Below, in pieces: positions 7,630 through 14,766 of a stretch of 64,000 nucleotides of DNA. The notes beneath the pieces are model-generated. The model saw nothing but the letters and a program-made list of their open reading frames with translations. It was not told the origin of the DNA and did no database searches. The position numbers were made by a program, and so were the translations under genes. Numbering within the stretch: position 1 is the stretch's first letter; each line of letters begins with the position of its first letter. This DNA is from Desulfobacterales bacterium. GTDB taxonomy: Bacteria > Desulfobacterota > Desulfobacteria > Desulfobacterales > Desulfosarcinaceae. The stretch lies in NCBI GenBank assembly GCA_016218685.1, contig JACRDD010000028.1, positions 1 through 64,000 on the forward strand. The letters are read 5' to 3'.

Positions 7630-7724
7630 AGGCATTCCGGCGGCTGAGTTGATATTGATAGGAAATGATAGTGCATGATAGCGGGATGAGCTGAAAAAGC
7701 AATCTTAAATTCGTGAAAACAGAC

Positions 7725-7755
7725 GGCAACCGTCAAATATTGTTTGACGGTTGCC
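7725..7755. repeat. Perfect 13-bp inverted repeat hairpin, also part of a 28-nt direct repeat
   Basis: GGCAACCGTCAAA at 7725-7737 and its exact reverse complement at 7743-7755 enclose the loop TATTG. Bases 7728-7755 match 1165-1192, inside the rhuM fragment, at 26 of 28 positions in the same orientation. It lies upstream of the excisionase-like gene in the 7630-7915 gap, which holds no gene I can support. It could be a protein-binding site, a leftover of rhuM, or a recombination site. Confidence 0.6.
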
Positions 7756-7832
7756 ACCATTGCGTCGCGCAGTAGAACTATACAATGCGCGTTGAAGCGA
7801 CAAGAAATTCTTGTGAGTTCGTTTCAGGATCG

Positions 7833-7868
7833 ACTTCTAATCCCATCGAATTCGAGGGGATTAGAAGT
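7833..7868. repeat. 36-bp near-perfect palindrome
   Basis: ACTTCTAATCCC (7833-7844) and GGGATTAGAAGT (7857-7868) are exact inverted copies, and the central TCGAATTCGA is itself a palindrome, leaving only one mismatched pair in 36 bases. It lies 48 bases downstream of the etfA stop. Neither side has a T-run, so a simple intrinsic terminator is not obvious. It may still end the etf transcript or mark the edge of the restriction island. Confidence 0.55.
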
Positions 7869-7915
7869 AAGGTGCTTAAACCAATTATGGCCGTGGAGAA
7901 GTGTTTTCCGGCGCG

Positions 7916-9547
7916 CTATACCGTATACAGCACCACCAAACACCGAGTCGGCTGCGTCGAAAGGCTCTTGAGCTTGTGGGGCACGTCGGAGTTGAAGTGG
8001 ATCGATTCGCCGGGTTTGAGGGTGTGCTCTTTGGTGTCGAGGGTCAGGCCCAGGTCGCCTTCGAGGACGTAGATGAACTCTTCGCCGTCGTGTTTGTAGG
8101 CCACGGGTTTGTGGTCGCGCTGGGCTTCGATGGTGATCATGAAGGCGCGCAGGTGGCTGTTGGCGGCTTCGGGGGTGAGGGTGACGTAGCTGTAGGCCTG
8201 GGTGCGCTGGTAGTAGGCCTGGGCGCGGCGGTCGCGGATGGCGGCGCGCTCTTCCTTGCGCAGGAAGGTGCCGGGGTCGATCTTCATGGCCTGGGCCATG
8301 CCCAGGATGAAGCTGACCGGCGGGGAGAGTTTGTCCTCTTCCACGTGGGCGATGAACTCGGGGCTCTGGCCGGTGGCCTGGGCCAGCTCTTCCTGGCTCC
8401 AGTTGCGCGCCTCGCGCAGTTGGCGCACGATGGCGCCGAAGCCGGCCTTGGGGCTTTCCGGTTGCGGCTGGTCGGGGGTCAGGGCGCAGGTGGCGTCGGC
8501 CAGGCGGCGCAGGGCGCTCTGCTGGGCGCGCTGGTTGAGGATGGGGAGAAGTATTTTGGCGTCGGCCACGATGCCGATGTCGGCCACCTGGAAGATGGGG
8601 GCCGAGGGGTCGCGGTCGATGGCCACGATGGTTTCGGCTTCCATGACGCCGGCGGTGTACTGCACGGCGCCCGAGGTGCCGGCGGAGACGAGCAGCTTGG
8701 GCCGCACGGTCTTGCCGGTCTGGCCGATGAGGCGCTCTTCTTCCACCCAGTGGTTCATCACCGGCGGCCGGGTGGCGCCCACTTCGCCGCCCAGGGCCCC
8801 GGCCAGTTCGCGCACCAGGCCGAAGCCCTGCATGTCGCCCAGTCCGGCGCCGCCGACGACCACGGTCTCGGCCTCTTCCAGGCGCTTGCCTTCGGCCTCT
8901 TCCAGGCCGCGCTGCACCAGGCTCAGGCCTTCGGGCAGGGCGATGCGGGATAATGCTATGGTTTCGATGCGGCCCATGGCGCTGGGATTGACCGGGATCT
9001 GCACACCGTGGGGCGGCACGGTGACGAAGGCCGTGGGCCAGCCGTCGGCCAGCACGATGTCGGCCAGGATCTGGCCGCCCCAGGCCGGGCAGCGGCCCAC
9101 GAAGCGGCCGTTTTCCATGACCGGCGCCACGCAGTCGGCGATCAGGCCGGCCTGGCAGCGCTGGGCCCCGATGGCGGCGGTCTCGCGGCCGAAGTCGTTG
9201 AGCGGCAGGAAGATCAGCCAGGGCTTGCGTTGCTGGACGAAGTCGGCCAGCACGCGGGCGTAGAGATCGGCCCGGGGCGCGGCCAGCAGGGGATGTGTCA
9301 GGCAGTAAACGGTCTGGGCGCCGATGGCCGCAGCCTGGGCGGCGGCCTCCTGCAAGGCCACGCAGGCGCTGGGATCGTTCCGCGGCGTGGCCGCGGGCGT
9401 GCCGGCCGGCGCGCCGATCAGGATCATGCTCACCGAAGTTTCGGCCTCTTTGGCCAGGGTCAGGGCCTTGACCAGCACCTTTTGACTGGCGCGCCACTGC
9501 TGGGCGGTGCGCAGGTCGCCGAACGTCCAGATCTCTGCTCTGCTCAT
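7916..9547 (-). CDS. etfA: Electron transfer flavoprotein alpha subunit fused to an XRE-cupin regulator
   Basis: 543 residues, against about 320 for a normal EtfA. Residues 1-205 form the N-terminal ETF domain. Residues about 225-345 form the FAD-binding domain, with KLLVSAGTSGAVQYTAG at 284-300 and APIFQVADIGIVADAK at 316-331. From 367 a classical XRE helix-turn-helix follows (GFGAIVRQLREARNWSQEEL and AQATGQSPEFIAHVEEDKLS), and residues about 465-543 form a cupin-2 domain (HDGEEFIYVLEGDLGLTL; SDVPHKLKSLS). EtfA with EtfB carries electrons from acyl-CoA dehydrogenases. The extra half resembles stand-alone XRE-cupin repressors. The ATG overlaps the etfB stop by 4 bp, and the long upstream extension of the frame is antisense-like low-quality sequence and is not used. 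The frame is uninterrupted through the junction, so the fusion looks real. Confidence 0.9.
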   Translation of the reverse strand: MSRAEIWTFGDLRTAQQWRASQKVLVKALTLAKEAETSVSMILIGAPAGTPAATPRNDPSACVALQEAAAQAAAIGAQTVYCLTHPLLAAPRADLYARVLADFVQQRKPWLIFLPLNDFGRETAAIGAQRCQAGLIADCVAPVMENGRFVGRCPAWGGQILADIVLADGWPTAFVTVPPHGVQIPVNPSAMGRIETIALSRIALPEGLSLVQRGLEEAEGKRLEEAETVVVGGAGLGDMQGFGLVRELAGALGGEVGATRPPVMNHWVEEERLIGQTGKTVRPKLLVSAGTSGAVQYTAGVMEAETIVAIDRDPSAPIFQVADIGIVADAKILLPILNQRAQQSALRRLADATCALTPDQPQPESPKAGFGAIVRQLREARNWSQEELAQATGQSPEFIAHVEEDKLSPPVSFILGMAQAMKIDPGTFLRKEERAAIRDRRAQAYYQRTQAYSYVTLTPEAANSHLRAFMITIEAQRDHKPVAYKHDGEEFIYVLEGDLGLTLDTKEHTLKPGESIHFNSDVPHKLKSLSTQPTRCLVVLYTV

Positions 9548-10323
9548 GATCCCATCACCCCTTTGGCGGTCAGAATTTCTACCAGGGCCTCCACCTGCTC
9601 CCTGGGTTCGCCGGTCAGCATGCGGCAGGTGCGTTTGCGCACGATCTTCTGCAGCTTGGCCACCCGGGTGGGCGAGCCGACCAGGCCGGCGCGGTCGTTG
9701 GCGATGCCCAGATCGGCGAGCCGCCAGCTCTGCACATCCAACTGGTCGTGGGCCTGGGCGATGCCGCCCAGGGCAATCGGCCGGGGGGCGTAAAAGCGCG
9801 GATGGATGCTCACCGCCGCCGGAACGTTGACCCGCCACAGCTCCTGCCAGTCGTCCATCAGACGCGTGATCTCCCAGGCATGCTCCCGGGGCTCCATCTG
9901 CTTGACGCCCGAGACGAAGGGGATCGCAAGCAACGTGGCGGTCTGGGGACCCACCTGGCCGGTGTCGCTGTCCGAGGTGCGCGTGCCGAAGAAGACAAAA
10001 TCATAGGGCGAAAGGCGCTGGACGGCTGCGGCCAAAACCCGGGAGGTGACCAGGGTGTCCGAGCCGGCCAGGGCCGCATCGCAGACCAATACGGCGCGGT
10101 CGGCGCCCATGGCCTGGGCCTCGGCCAGGGCCTCGACGCCCACGGGCGGGCCCATGGACAGAACGGTCACCGTGCCGCCCAGCGTCTCTTTGATGCGCAG
10201 GGCCGCTTCCAGGGCCGGGCGGTCGAAGGGGTTCAACTCGCTGTTTTCCGGCGTGCGGCGGCCGACCCCGTCCGGGGCGGTGCGTACGACCGATTTGATG
10301 CACACGATGCTGTGGATGGGCAT
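9544..10323 (-). CDS. etfB: Electron transfer flavoprotein beta subunit
   Basis: 259 residues, the usual size. It pairs with EtfA, binds AMP or a second flavin, and takes electrons from the upstream-encoded dehydrogenase. Recognisable features are the opening IVCIKSVVRT, the NPFDRPALEAALRIKE segment typical of EtfB, a GPP loop and FGTRTSDSDTGQVGPQ. The ATG at 10323 is chosen because AAAGGTAAAGG precedes it; a GTG at 10338 overlapping the dehydrogenase stop is possible. It overlaps etfA by 4 bp. The order dehydrogenase, etfB, etfA in one leftward transcript matches a dedicated acyl-CoA oxidation unit. Confidence 0.93.
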   Translation of the reverse strand: MPIHSIVCIKSVVRTAPDGVGRRTPENSELNPFDRPALEAALRIKETLGGTVTVLSMGPPVGVEALAEAQAMGADRAVLVCDAALAGSDTLVTSRVLAAAVQRLSPYDFVFFGTRTSDSDTGQVGPQTATLLAIPFVSGVKQMEPREHAWEITRLMDDWQELWRVNVPAAVSIHPRFYAPRPIALGGIAQAHDQLDVQSWRLADLGIANDRAGLVGSPTRVAKLQKIVRKRTCRMLTGEPREQVEALVEILTAKGVMGS

Positions 10324-10334
10324 GCCTTTACCTT

Positions 10335-11483
10335 TCACGATCCGGCCAATACTTCCCGGGCGATGACCATGCGGTGCACTTCGGAGGTGCCTTCGTAGAT
10401 GCGCGTCACCCGGGCGTCGCGGTAGTAGCGTTCCACGGCATAGGCCTTGGAGTAGCCGTAACCGCCGTGGATCTGCACGGCCAGATCGGTGACCAGGCAG
10501 GCCGCCTCGGCCGCGAAGAGCTTGGCCTGGGCCGCGGCCTTGCCCACCGGCTCGCCCTGATCCTTGAGCTGGGCTGCGCGGTAGACCAGCAGGCGCGCCG
10601 CGTCCACCTGCGTCGCCATGTCGGCGATCATCATCTGAATGGCCTGGTGCCGGCCGATGGGCACGCCGAACTGCTGGCGCTGGTTGGCGTAGCGCACCCC
10701 TTCTTCCAGGGCCGCCTGGGCGATGCCCAGGGCCTGGGCCGCGATGCCGATGCGGCCGGTGTCCAGGGCCGCCAGGCCGATGGCCAGTCCCTGGCCGGTG
10801 CGGCCCAAAAGATTCTCCCTGGGCAGCAGGCAGTCATACAGGCGGATGGACGAGACCGGGTTGGCGCGCATGCCGCACAGATCCTCCAGGTCGCCCACCA
10901 CAAAGCCCTTGGTGCCGCGTTCGGCCACCACCACGCTGATGCCCTTGCGGCCGGCGGAAGGATCGGTGCGGGCGAAGATCAGGCAGATGTCGGCGATGCC
11001 GCCGTTGGTGACGAAGACCTTGTTGGCGTTGACCCGCCACTTTCCGTCCTCGGGCAGGGCCGTGGCCGTGATGGCGCTGGCGTCCGAGCCCACGTTGGGT
11101 TCGGTGAGGCAGAAGGCGCCGATCTTCTGGCCGGCGGCCAGGCCCGGCACCCAGCGTTGATGCTGCTCGCGGCTGCCGAAGGCCAGAATGGGATAGAGGG
11201 CCACGCTGTTGTGCACGCTCAGGCACAGGCCGATGGAGCCGCTCACCCGGGAGATCTCTTCGATGGTGACGGCGTAGCTGAGGCTGTCCAGGCCGGCGCC
11301 GCCCAGTTCCTGGGGCGCCTGGATGCCGAAGTAGCCCAGGCGGCCCATCTTCTCCATCACTTCCCAGGGAAAGCGGGCCTCCTGGTCGATCTCGGCGGCG
11401 ATGGGGCGCAGCTCCTGTTCGCAAAAGGCGCGCACGGTGCGGCGCAGCACGCGGTGCTTGGCATTCAAAAAGGGTTCGCTCAT
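10335..11483 (-). CDS. Acyl-CoA dehydrogenase
   Basis: 382 residues, the family norm. It is an FAD enzyme that introduces the 2,3 double bond into acyl-CoA and passes electrons to ETF. Visible signatures are FCLTEPNVGSDASAITATA (FAD/substrate loop), YANQRQQFGVPIGRHQAIQ, the C-terminal IHGGYGYSKAYAVERYYRD and TRIYEGTSEVHR, where the Glu of YEGTSE matches the catalytic base of short- and medium-chain enzymes. The start at 11483 has AGGAAAAGG upstream; the 67 preceding residues in the longer frame look non-coding. It leads the operon with etfB and etfA. Substrate chain length cannot be told; short-chain, glutaryl- or benzoyl-pathway acyl-CoAs are all possible. Confidence 0.93.
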   Translation of the reverse strand: MSEPFLNAKHRVLRRTVRAFCEQELRPIAAEIDQEARFPWEVMEKMGRLGYFGIQAPQELGGAGLDSLSYAVTIEEISRVSGSIGLCLSVHNSVALYPILAFGSREQHQRWVPGLAAGQKIGAFCLTEPNVGSDASAITATALPEDGKWRVNANKVFVTNGGIADICLIFARTDPSAGRKGISVVVAERGTKGFVVGDLEDLCGMRANPVSSIRLYDCLLPRENLLGRTGQGLAIGLAALDTGRIGIAAQALGIAQAALEEGVRYANQRQQFGVPIGRHQAIQMMIADMATQVDAARLLVYRAAQLKDQGEPVGKAAAQAKLFAAEAACLVTDLAVQIHGGYGYSKAYAVERYYRDARVTRIYEGTSEVHRMVIAREVLAGS

Positions 11484-11754
11484 GGGGACCTTTTCCTGCG
11501 GACCGCCGTGGGGCGGCGGGTTTTGAATGGCCGGGACATTACCCGTTCCGGCCGCCATTGTAAATACTTGATTGGGGCTCTCTGGAGGCGTCAAATTTCC
11601 AGCGCCAGGCAAGGGTCGAGACCGGTAAATGCCGGTTCCCCGGGCGTTCGCTTGATGGCCGCCCTTGGCTTGCTTTTTGCTCATTCCCCTCCAGTACGGC
11701 CGGAGACCCCCGGCTCCGGCCGATGCGCTCGTTGCCGCGGAAAGATGGAATCAG

Positions 11755-12849
11755 ATGCATCGAAGGGTTTGTCGCGCGTTCGGATTGCTTTTCGTCTGCC
11801 GGTTGCTCGTGGCGGTTTCGGCCGCGGCATCCAATCCAGCCCAAGTGGTTTTCGACACCGACCATCTGGTGACGTTCATTCAGGGCGAGAACCTGGAAGC
11901 GCCGCTGGTGCTGCTCGACGACAGCGTCGGCGAGTTCGATGCCCGGCTCAACCAGGCCAACCGGGAGTATCTCAACGGGAACAAAAGTCTGCTCACCCAG
12001 ATTCAGAGCCGTCTGGCCGCCGAGAGCGTTTCCTTTCGCCTGGCCGGTTCGTCCAAGCGGCTGCTGGTGGTGCCCGAACGGCGCGAGGCGTATGCCGTGC
12101 TCTTCGAGCAGTACTGCCGGCAGGCCGTGGCCCAGGCCCTGGCCGCCACCCAACTGCCCGATCCTTACGTGGCCATCGCCACCCTGCGCGAGCCGCCGCC
12201 GCCCCAGGCGAACGGATCGGGGGGCGTGACCGCCTATGTGGTCCACAACATCGCCGACGAGTACATCGAAGAGTATCTTTTCTTCGACCGGCAGAACGAT
12301 CGGACCAAAATCAAGATCCAACTGAGCAATCGCGTATTCACCGGGCGTATCGGATCGTACACCTCCCGGCTGACCTTCGGCGCGCAGAGCCAAATCGAAT
12401 TCGTTCACGAGTCCTACACCCTGTGGCAGAACAGCGCCAGGAACCCCATCAACGTTCTGGTGGCACCGGTCGAGGAGACGCTGCACATCGCCCTGCGGAC
12501 GGCCACCGAAACCGCCATCCGGCAGGTGCTGCGCCAGGCGCCGCCCGAGACCATCGAGGCGGTGCAGCCAGTGGTGGATGAGTGGATGGCCGTGGAAGAG
12601 GCCATGGTGGGCGGTCTGGTGGCGCGGCTGATGCCCGAGATTTTAGGCCGCTTGCTCAAAGGGCCGCTGCAAAAAGAGATGGCCGCGGCCCTGGCCCAAC
12701 GGGAGGTGCATGCCCAGTACCGCTATCTGGACGAAGGCATCCGGGTGGTGAGCGAACTGGGGGTGCGGCCGGCCATTGAACTCTACACTTCGGAACCGGC
12801 GCGCTTTCAGCGGATGATTCGGCCGGCGGAGATGGCTGCGGCTATGTAG
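11755..12849 (+). CDS. Exported protein of unknown function
   Basis: 364 residues. The first about 25 residues (MHRRVCRAFGLLFVCRLLVA and AVSAAASN) form a signal peptide with a likely cleavage after SAAA, so the product is probably periplasmic. The mature part is a mix of strands and helices: FDTDHLVTFIQGENLEAPLV near the front, a predicted strand-rich middle (FTGRIGSYTSRLTFGAQSQI), and long amphipathic helices at the rear rich in Ala, Glu and Arg. I recognise no domain or catalytic motif. The ATG at 11755 is chosen because it starts the signal peptide and has GGAA upstream. The stop codon lies inside a REP-like inverted repeat. It is divergent from the acyl-CoA dehydrogenase operon and stands alone. 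Confidence 0.7.
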   Translation: MHRRVCRAFGLLFVCRLLVAVSAAASNPAQVVFDTDHLVTFIQGENLEAPLVLLDDSVGEFDARLNQANREYLNGNKSLLTQIQSRLAAESVSFRLAGSSKRLLVVPERREAYAVLFEQYCRQAVAQALAATQLPDPYVAIATLREPPPPQANGSGGVTAYVVHNIADEYIEEYLFFDRQNDRTKIKIQLSNRVFTGRIGSYTSRLTFGAQSQIEFVHESYTLWQNSARNPINVLVAPVEETLHIALRTATETAIRQVLRQAPPETIEAVQPVVDEWMAVEEAMVGGLVARLMPEILGRLLKGPLQKEMAAALAQREVHAQYRYLDEGIRVVSELGVRPAIELYTSEPARFQRMIRPAEMAAAM

Positions 12850-12927
12850 GGGCGACCGGCGGTCGCCCTGTTGCCATGCCATAATAGGGCGGGTTGATCG
12901 TTTAGGGCGACCGCCGGTCGCCCCTAC
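12846..12927. repeat. REP-like element: perfect 24-bp inverted repeat with 34-base spacer
   Basis: Bases 12846-12869 are the exact reverse complement of 12904-12927. Each arm is itself nearly palindromic (GGGCGACC-ggc-GGTCGCCC), so either one large or two small hairpins can form. The left arm contains the stop codon of the upstream gene. This matches the design of bacterial REP/BIME elements and is likely present in further genome copies. Confidence 0.8.
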
Positions 12928-12985
12928 GCGGTATTACGAAAACGCAGTGCTGGTTGGGGCATGTGTTGTAGGGAGAATATATTAA

Positions 12986-13014
12986 GGGACGCCGGCGGGT
13001 GTCTCCGGCGTCCC
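12986..13014 (-). terminator. Hairpin downstream of the CheY-like gene
   Basis: GGGACGCCGG (12986-12995) pairs perfectly with CCGGCGTCCC (13005-13014) around a 9-base loop. On the minus strand it lies 16 bases after the response-regulator stop and is followed by TTAATATATTC, a weak T-rich tail. It is a probable intrinsic terminator. Confidence 0.55.
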
Positions 13015-13029
13015 CTCGATAGCGGAAGG

Positions 13030-13410
13030 TTATTCGACGGGGATGAGTTTCAGGATGGCCTTGGCGCGGTCGAGCAGTTGATCGCCCTTGAACGGTTTGA
13101 CCACATAGTCGCGCACACCCATCTTGACGATCTTCATGACATTCTCCTTGCCCGACTCGGCCGTGAGCATGATGACCGGGATGGCCTTGAGGTCTTTTTC
13201 GGCCTTGAGCTTGGCCAGCATCTCGATGCCGGTCATCACCGGCATGGTGATGTCCAGAATGATCAGGTCGGGTTTCTCCTTGGCGGCGATGGCCAGTCCC
13301 TCCACCCCGTTTTCGCCTTCGAACAGCTCGCAGTTGTAAGGCGCGAACGCCTTTTTTACGATCATCCGGATGGTCTTACTGTCATCCACCGTCAATATCT
13401 TATAGGCCAT
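13030..13410 (-). CDS. Single-domain CheY-like response regulator
   Basis: 126 residues, only a receiver domain. Acidic pocket D9/D10, phosphoacceptor D53 in LIILDITMP, the conserved Thr in VIMLTAES and the Lys in DYVVKPFKG (K105) are all present, so it should be phosphorylated. It has no output domain and must work by protein-protein contact, for example on a flagellar switch or as an intermediate in a phosphorelay. AGGAGG precedes the ATG. No chemotaxis genes are adjacent. The hybrid kinase and Hpt protein 1.4-4 kb to the right are candidate partners (inference). It appears to be a single-gene unit ended by a hairpin. Confidence 0.9.
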   Translation of the reverse strand: MAYKILTVDDSKTIRMIVKKAFAPYNCELFEGENGVEGLAIAAKEKPDLIILDITMPVMTGIEMLAKLKAEKDLKAIPVIMLTAESGKENVMKIVKMGVRDYVVKPFKGDQLLDRAKAILKLIPVE

Positions 13411-13587
13411 TTGGTTCCTCCTAAAAATTCACCATCGCAGTCGTGGTACCATACCCGTCCGGCCGGCCATGGGGGGCTACTCGGCCCCTGGCGCGCGCTC
13501 ATATTGTTTAACGGCAATTTAGAAGATTTCTTTAGGGGTTTTCTGTGTTTTGCGGAAAAATAAGTGAAATGAATGGGATGGGAACAA

Positions 13588-14043
13588 TCAAAACCGCAGG
13601 GCGCGCTGGACCCGCGCCAGGATCTCCTGCTTGGTGTAGAGGCGCCCCTGGCCGATGCCGGGGCATTCCCGGCGCAACGCCTGCCAGCGCTTTTCCGAGC
13701 GCAGGTTGCTGAACCAAAAGGGAAAACTGCTGCACTGCATGGGGCGCACGGGATAGATGGTGCAACCCTGGTCGTAAAAAAGGCAGTTTCCCAGGTCGTC
13801 CTCCCGTATGCTGTGGCTGTCCCGGAACGGGTAAAGATAGGTCTCCACGAAGGGGCCGACCGGCAGGCCCAGGTGCGCGGCCATGGCGGCGATCTCCTCC
13901 GGTCCCACATAGATCGTGCCGGATTCGCCCGTGCAGCATTGGCCACACTGCTGGCATTCGAAACGCAGACCGTGGTCGAAAAAGTAGGCGCGATCGGCAA
14001 ACATGTAAAAACCGTAGCCCTTCGGAGTTCGTTTTACAAGCAT
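13588..14043 (-). CDS. YkgJ-family cysteine-cluster protein
   Basis: 151 residues. It carries the eight-cysteine signature of the YkgJ/UPF0153 family, proposed to bind zinc or an Fe-S cluster: CQQCGQCCTG, then GNCLFYDQGCTIYPVRPMQC with SSFPFWF. Length and cysteine spacing are normal for the family. The biochemical role of YkgJ proteins is not established. The start at 14043 (MLVKRTPKGYGF) has AAGG upstream; the 30 residues before it in the longer frame would overlap the divergent thioredoxin start. It is divergent from that thioredoxin, so the 82-base gap holds both promoters. No terminator is evident. Confidence 0.85.
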   Translation of the reverse strand: MLVKRTPKGYGFYMFADRAYFFDHGLRFECQQCGQCCTGESGTIYVGPEEIAAMAAHLGLPVGPFVETYLYPFRDSHSIREDDLGNCLFYDQGCTIYPVRPMQCSSFPFWFSNLRSEKRWQALRRECPGIGQGRLYTKQEILARVQRALRF

Positions 14044-14125
14044 TATAAATGCCTTATCTTGGTCCGACCGCGCGCGGCGCCTGGGAAAGAATGAATCCCA
14101 TAACGATAAAGATAAAGGTATGCGT

Positions 14126-14695
14126 ATGAACATCCGGACCTGCGTTCATTGTGGCGCAAAAAATCGTATCCCCCCCGATAAAGAAGGAACCGCCAAATGC
14201 GGTCGCTGCCATCAGCCGCTTGCTCCCCAAAGCGAAGCCGAACCGGCTCAGGAGAAGCTGACCCTGCGCTGCGGGCAGTGCCGCGCCAAGAACCGCGTAC
14301 CGGTGGCCAAGCTCGACGAGGGCCCCAAGTGCGGGCGCTGCGGCGCGGCCCTGGAGCACAAGGATCTGCTCGACGGCCGGACCGTGATGGTCACCGATGC
14401 CAACTTCGAAGCCGTTGTGATGCGCTCGCCTTTGCCGGTGCTGCTCTACGCCTGGGCCCCCTGGTGCAGCGTATGCAGCGGAACCGGTCCCATGGTCGAG
14501 CAACTGGCCCAGACGGTCAAAGGCAAGGTCCGGGTGGCCAAGGTCAACATCGACGCCAACCCCAAATTGGCCCAGCAGTACAACATCCTGAGTGTCCCCG
14601 CCTTTTTCGTCTTCGATGGCGGCGAGCTGAAGCTGCACCTGCCGGGGGCCGTGCCGGCGCATGAGTTGATGCTTAAAATGGCGCCGTTTGTCTGA
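14126..14695 (+). CDS. Thioredoxin-like protein with two N-terminal zinc ribbons
   Basis: 189 residues. Thioredoxin 2 (TrxC) has one N-terminal zinc ribbon. This protein has two in tandem: CVHC...CGRC at about residues 6-29 and CGQC...CGRC at about 51-72, each followed by a near-identical AKNR segment, which points to an internal duplication. The thioredoxin fold follows (about 85-189), with an active site WCSVC instead of the usual WCGPC, and the cis-Pro loop SVPAFFVFDGGEL. The Gly-Pro replacement will shift the redox potential, and a reductase, isomerase or chaperone-like role is possible. The second ATG (14126) is chosen for its AAAGG spacing. It stands just upstream of the hybrid kinase with a 71-base gap. 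Confidence 0.85.
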   Translation: MNIRTCVHCGAKNRIPPDKEGTAKCGRCHQPLAPQSEAEPAQEKLTLRCGQCRAKNRVPVAKLDEGPKCGRCGAALEHKDLLDGRTVMVTDANFEAVVMRSPLPVLLYAWAPWCSVCSGTGPMVEQLAQTVKGKVRVAKVNIDANPKLAQQYNILSVPAFFVFDGGELKLHLPGAVPAHELMLKMAPFV

Positions 14696-14766
14696 CCCCC
14701 GTCTAAAGTGCGCCCGGCACAAGACCGATAATAGGTTCGGTGAATCTTGGGCCGGAGTGTTTCCGC

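Noticed and set aside
9548-9838. N-terminal extension of the EtfA frame
   Set aside because: It lies within etfB in another frame and has no ETF similarity; the ATG at 9547 overlaps the etfB stop in the usual way.
10374-12581. A 735-codon plus-strand frame across the acyl-CoA dehydrogenase gene
   Set aside because: It is antisense to a clear dehydrogenase and runs into an unrelated gene; the composition is typical of a GC-rich shadow frame.
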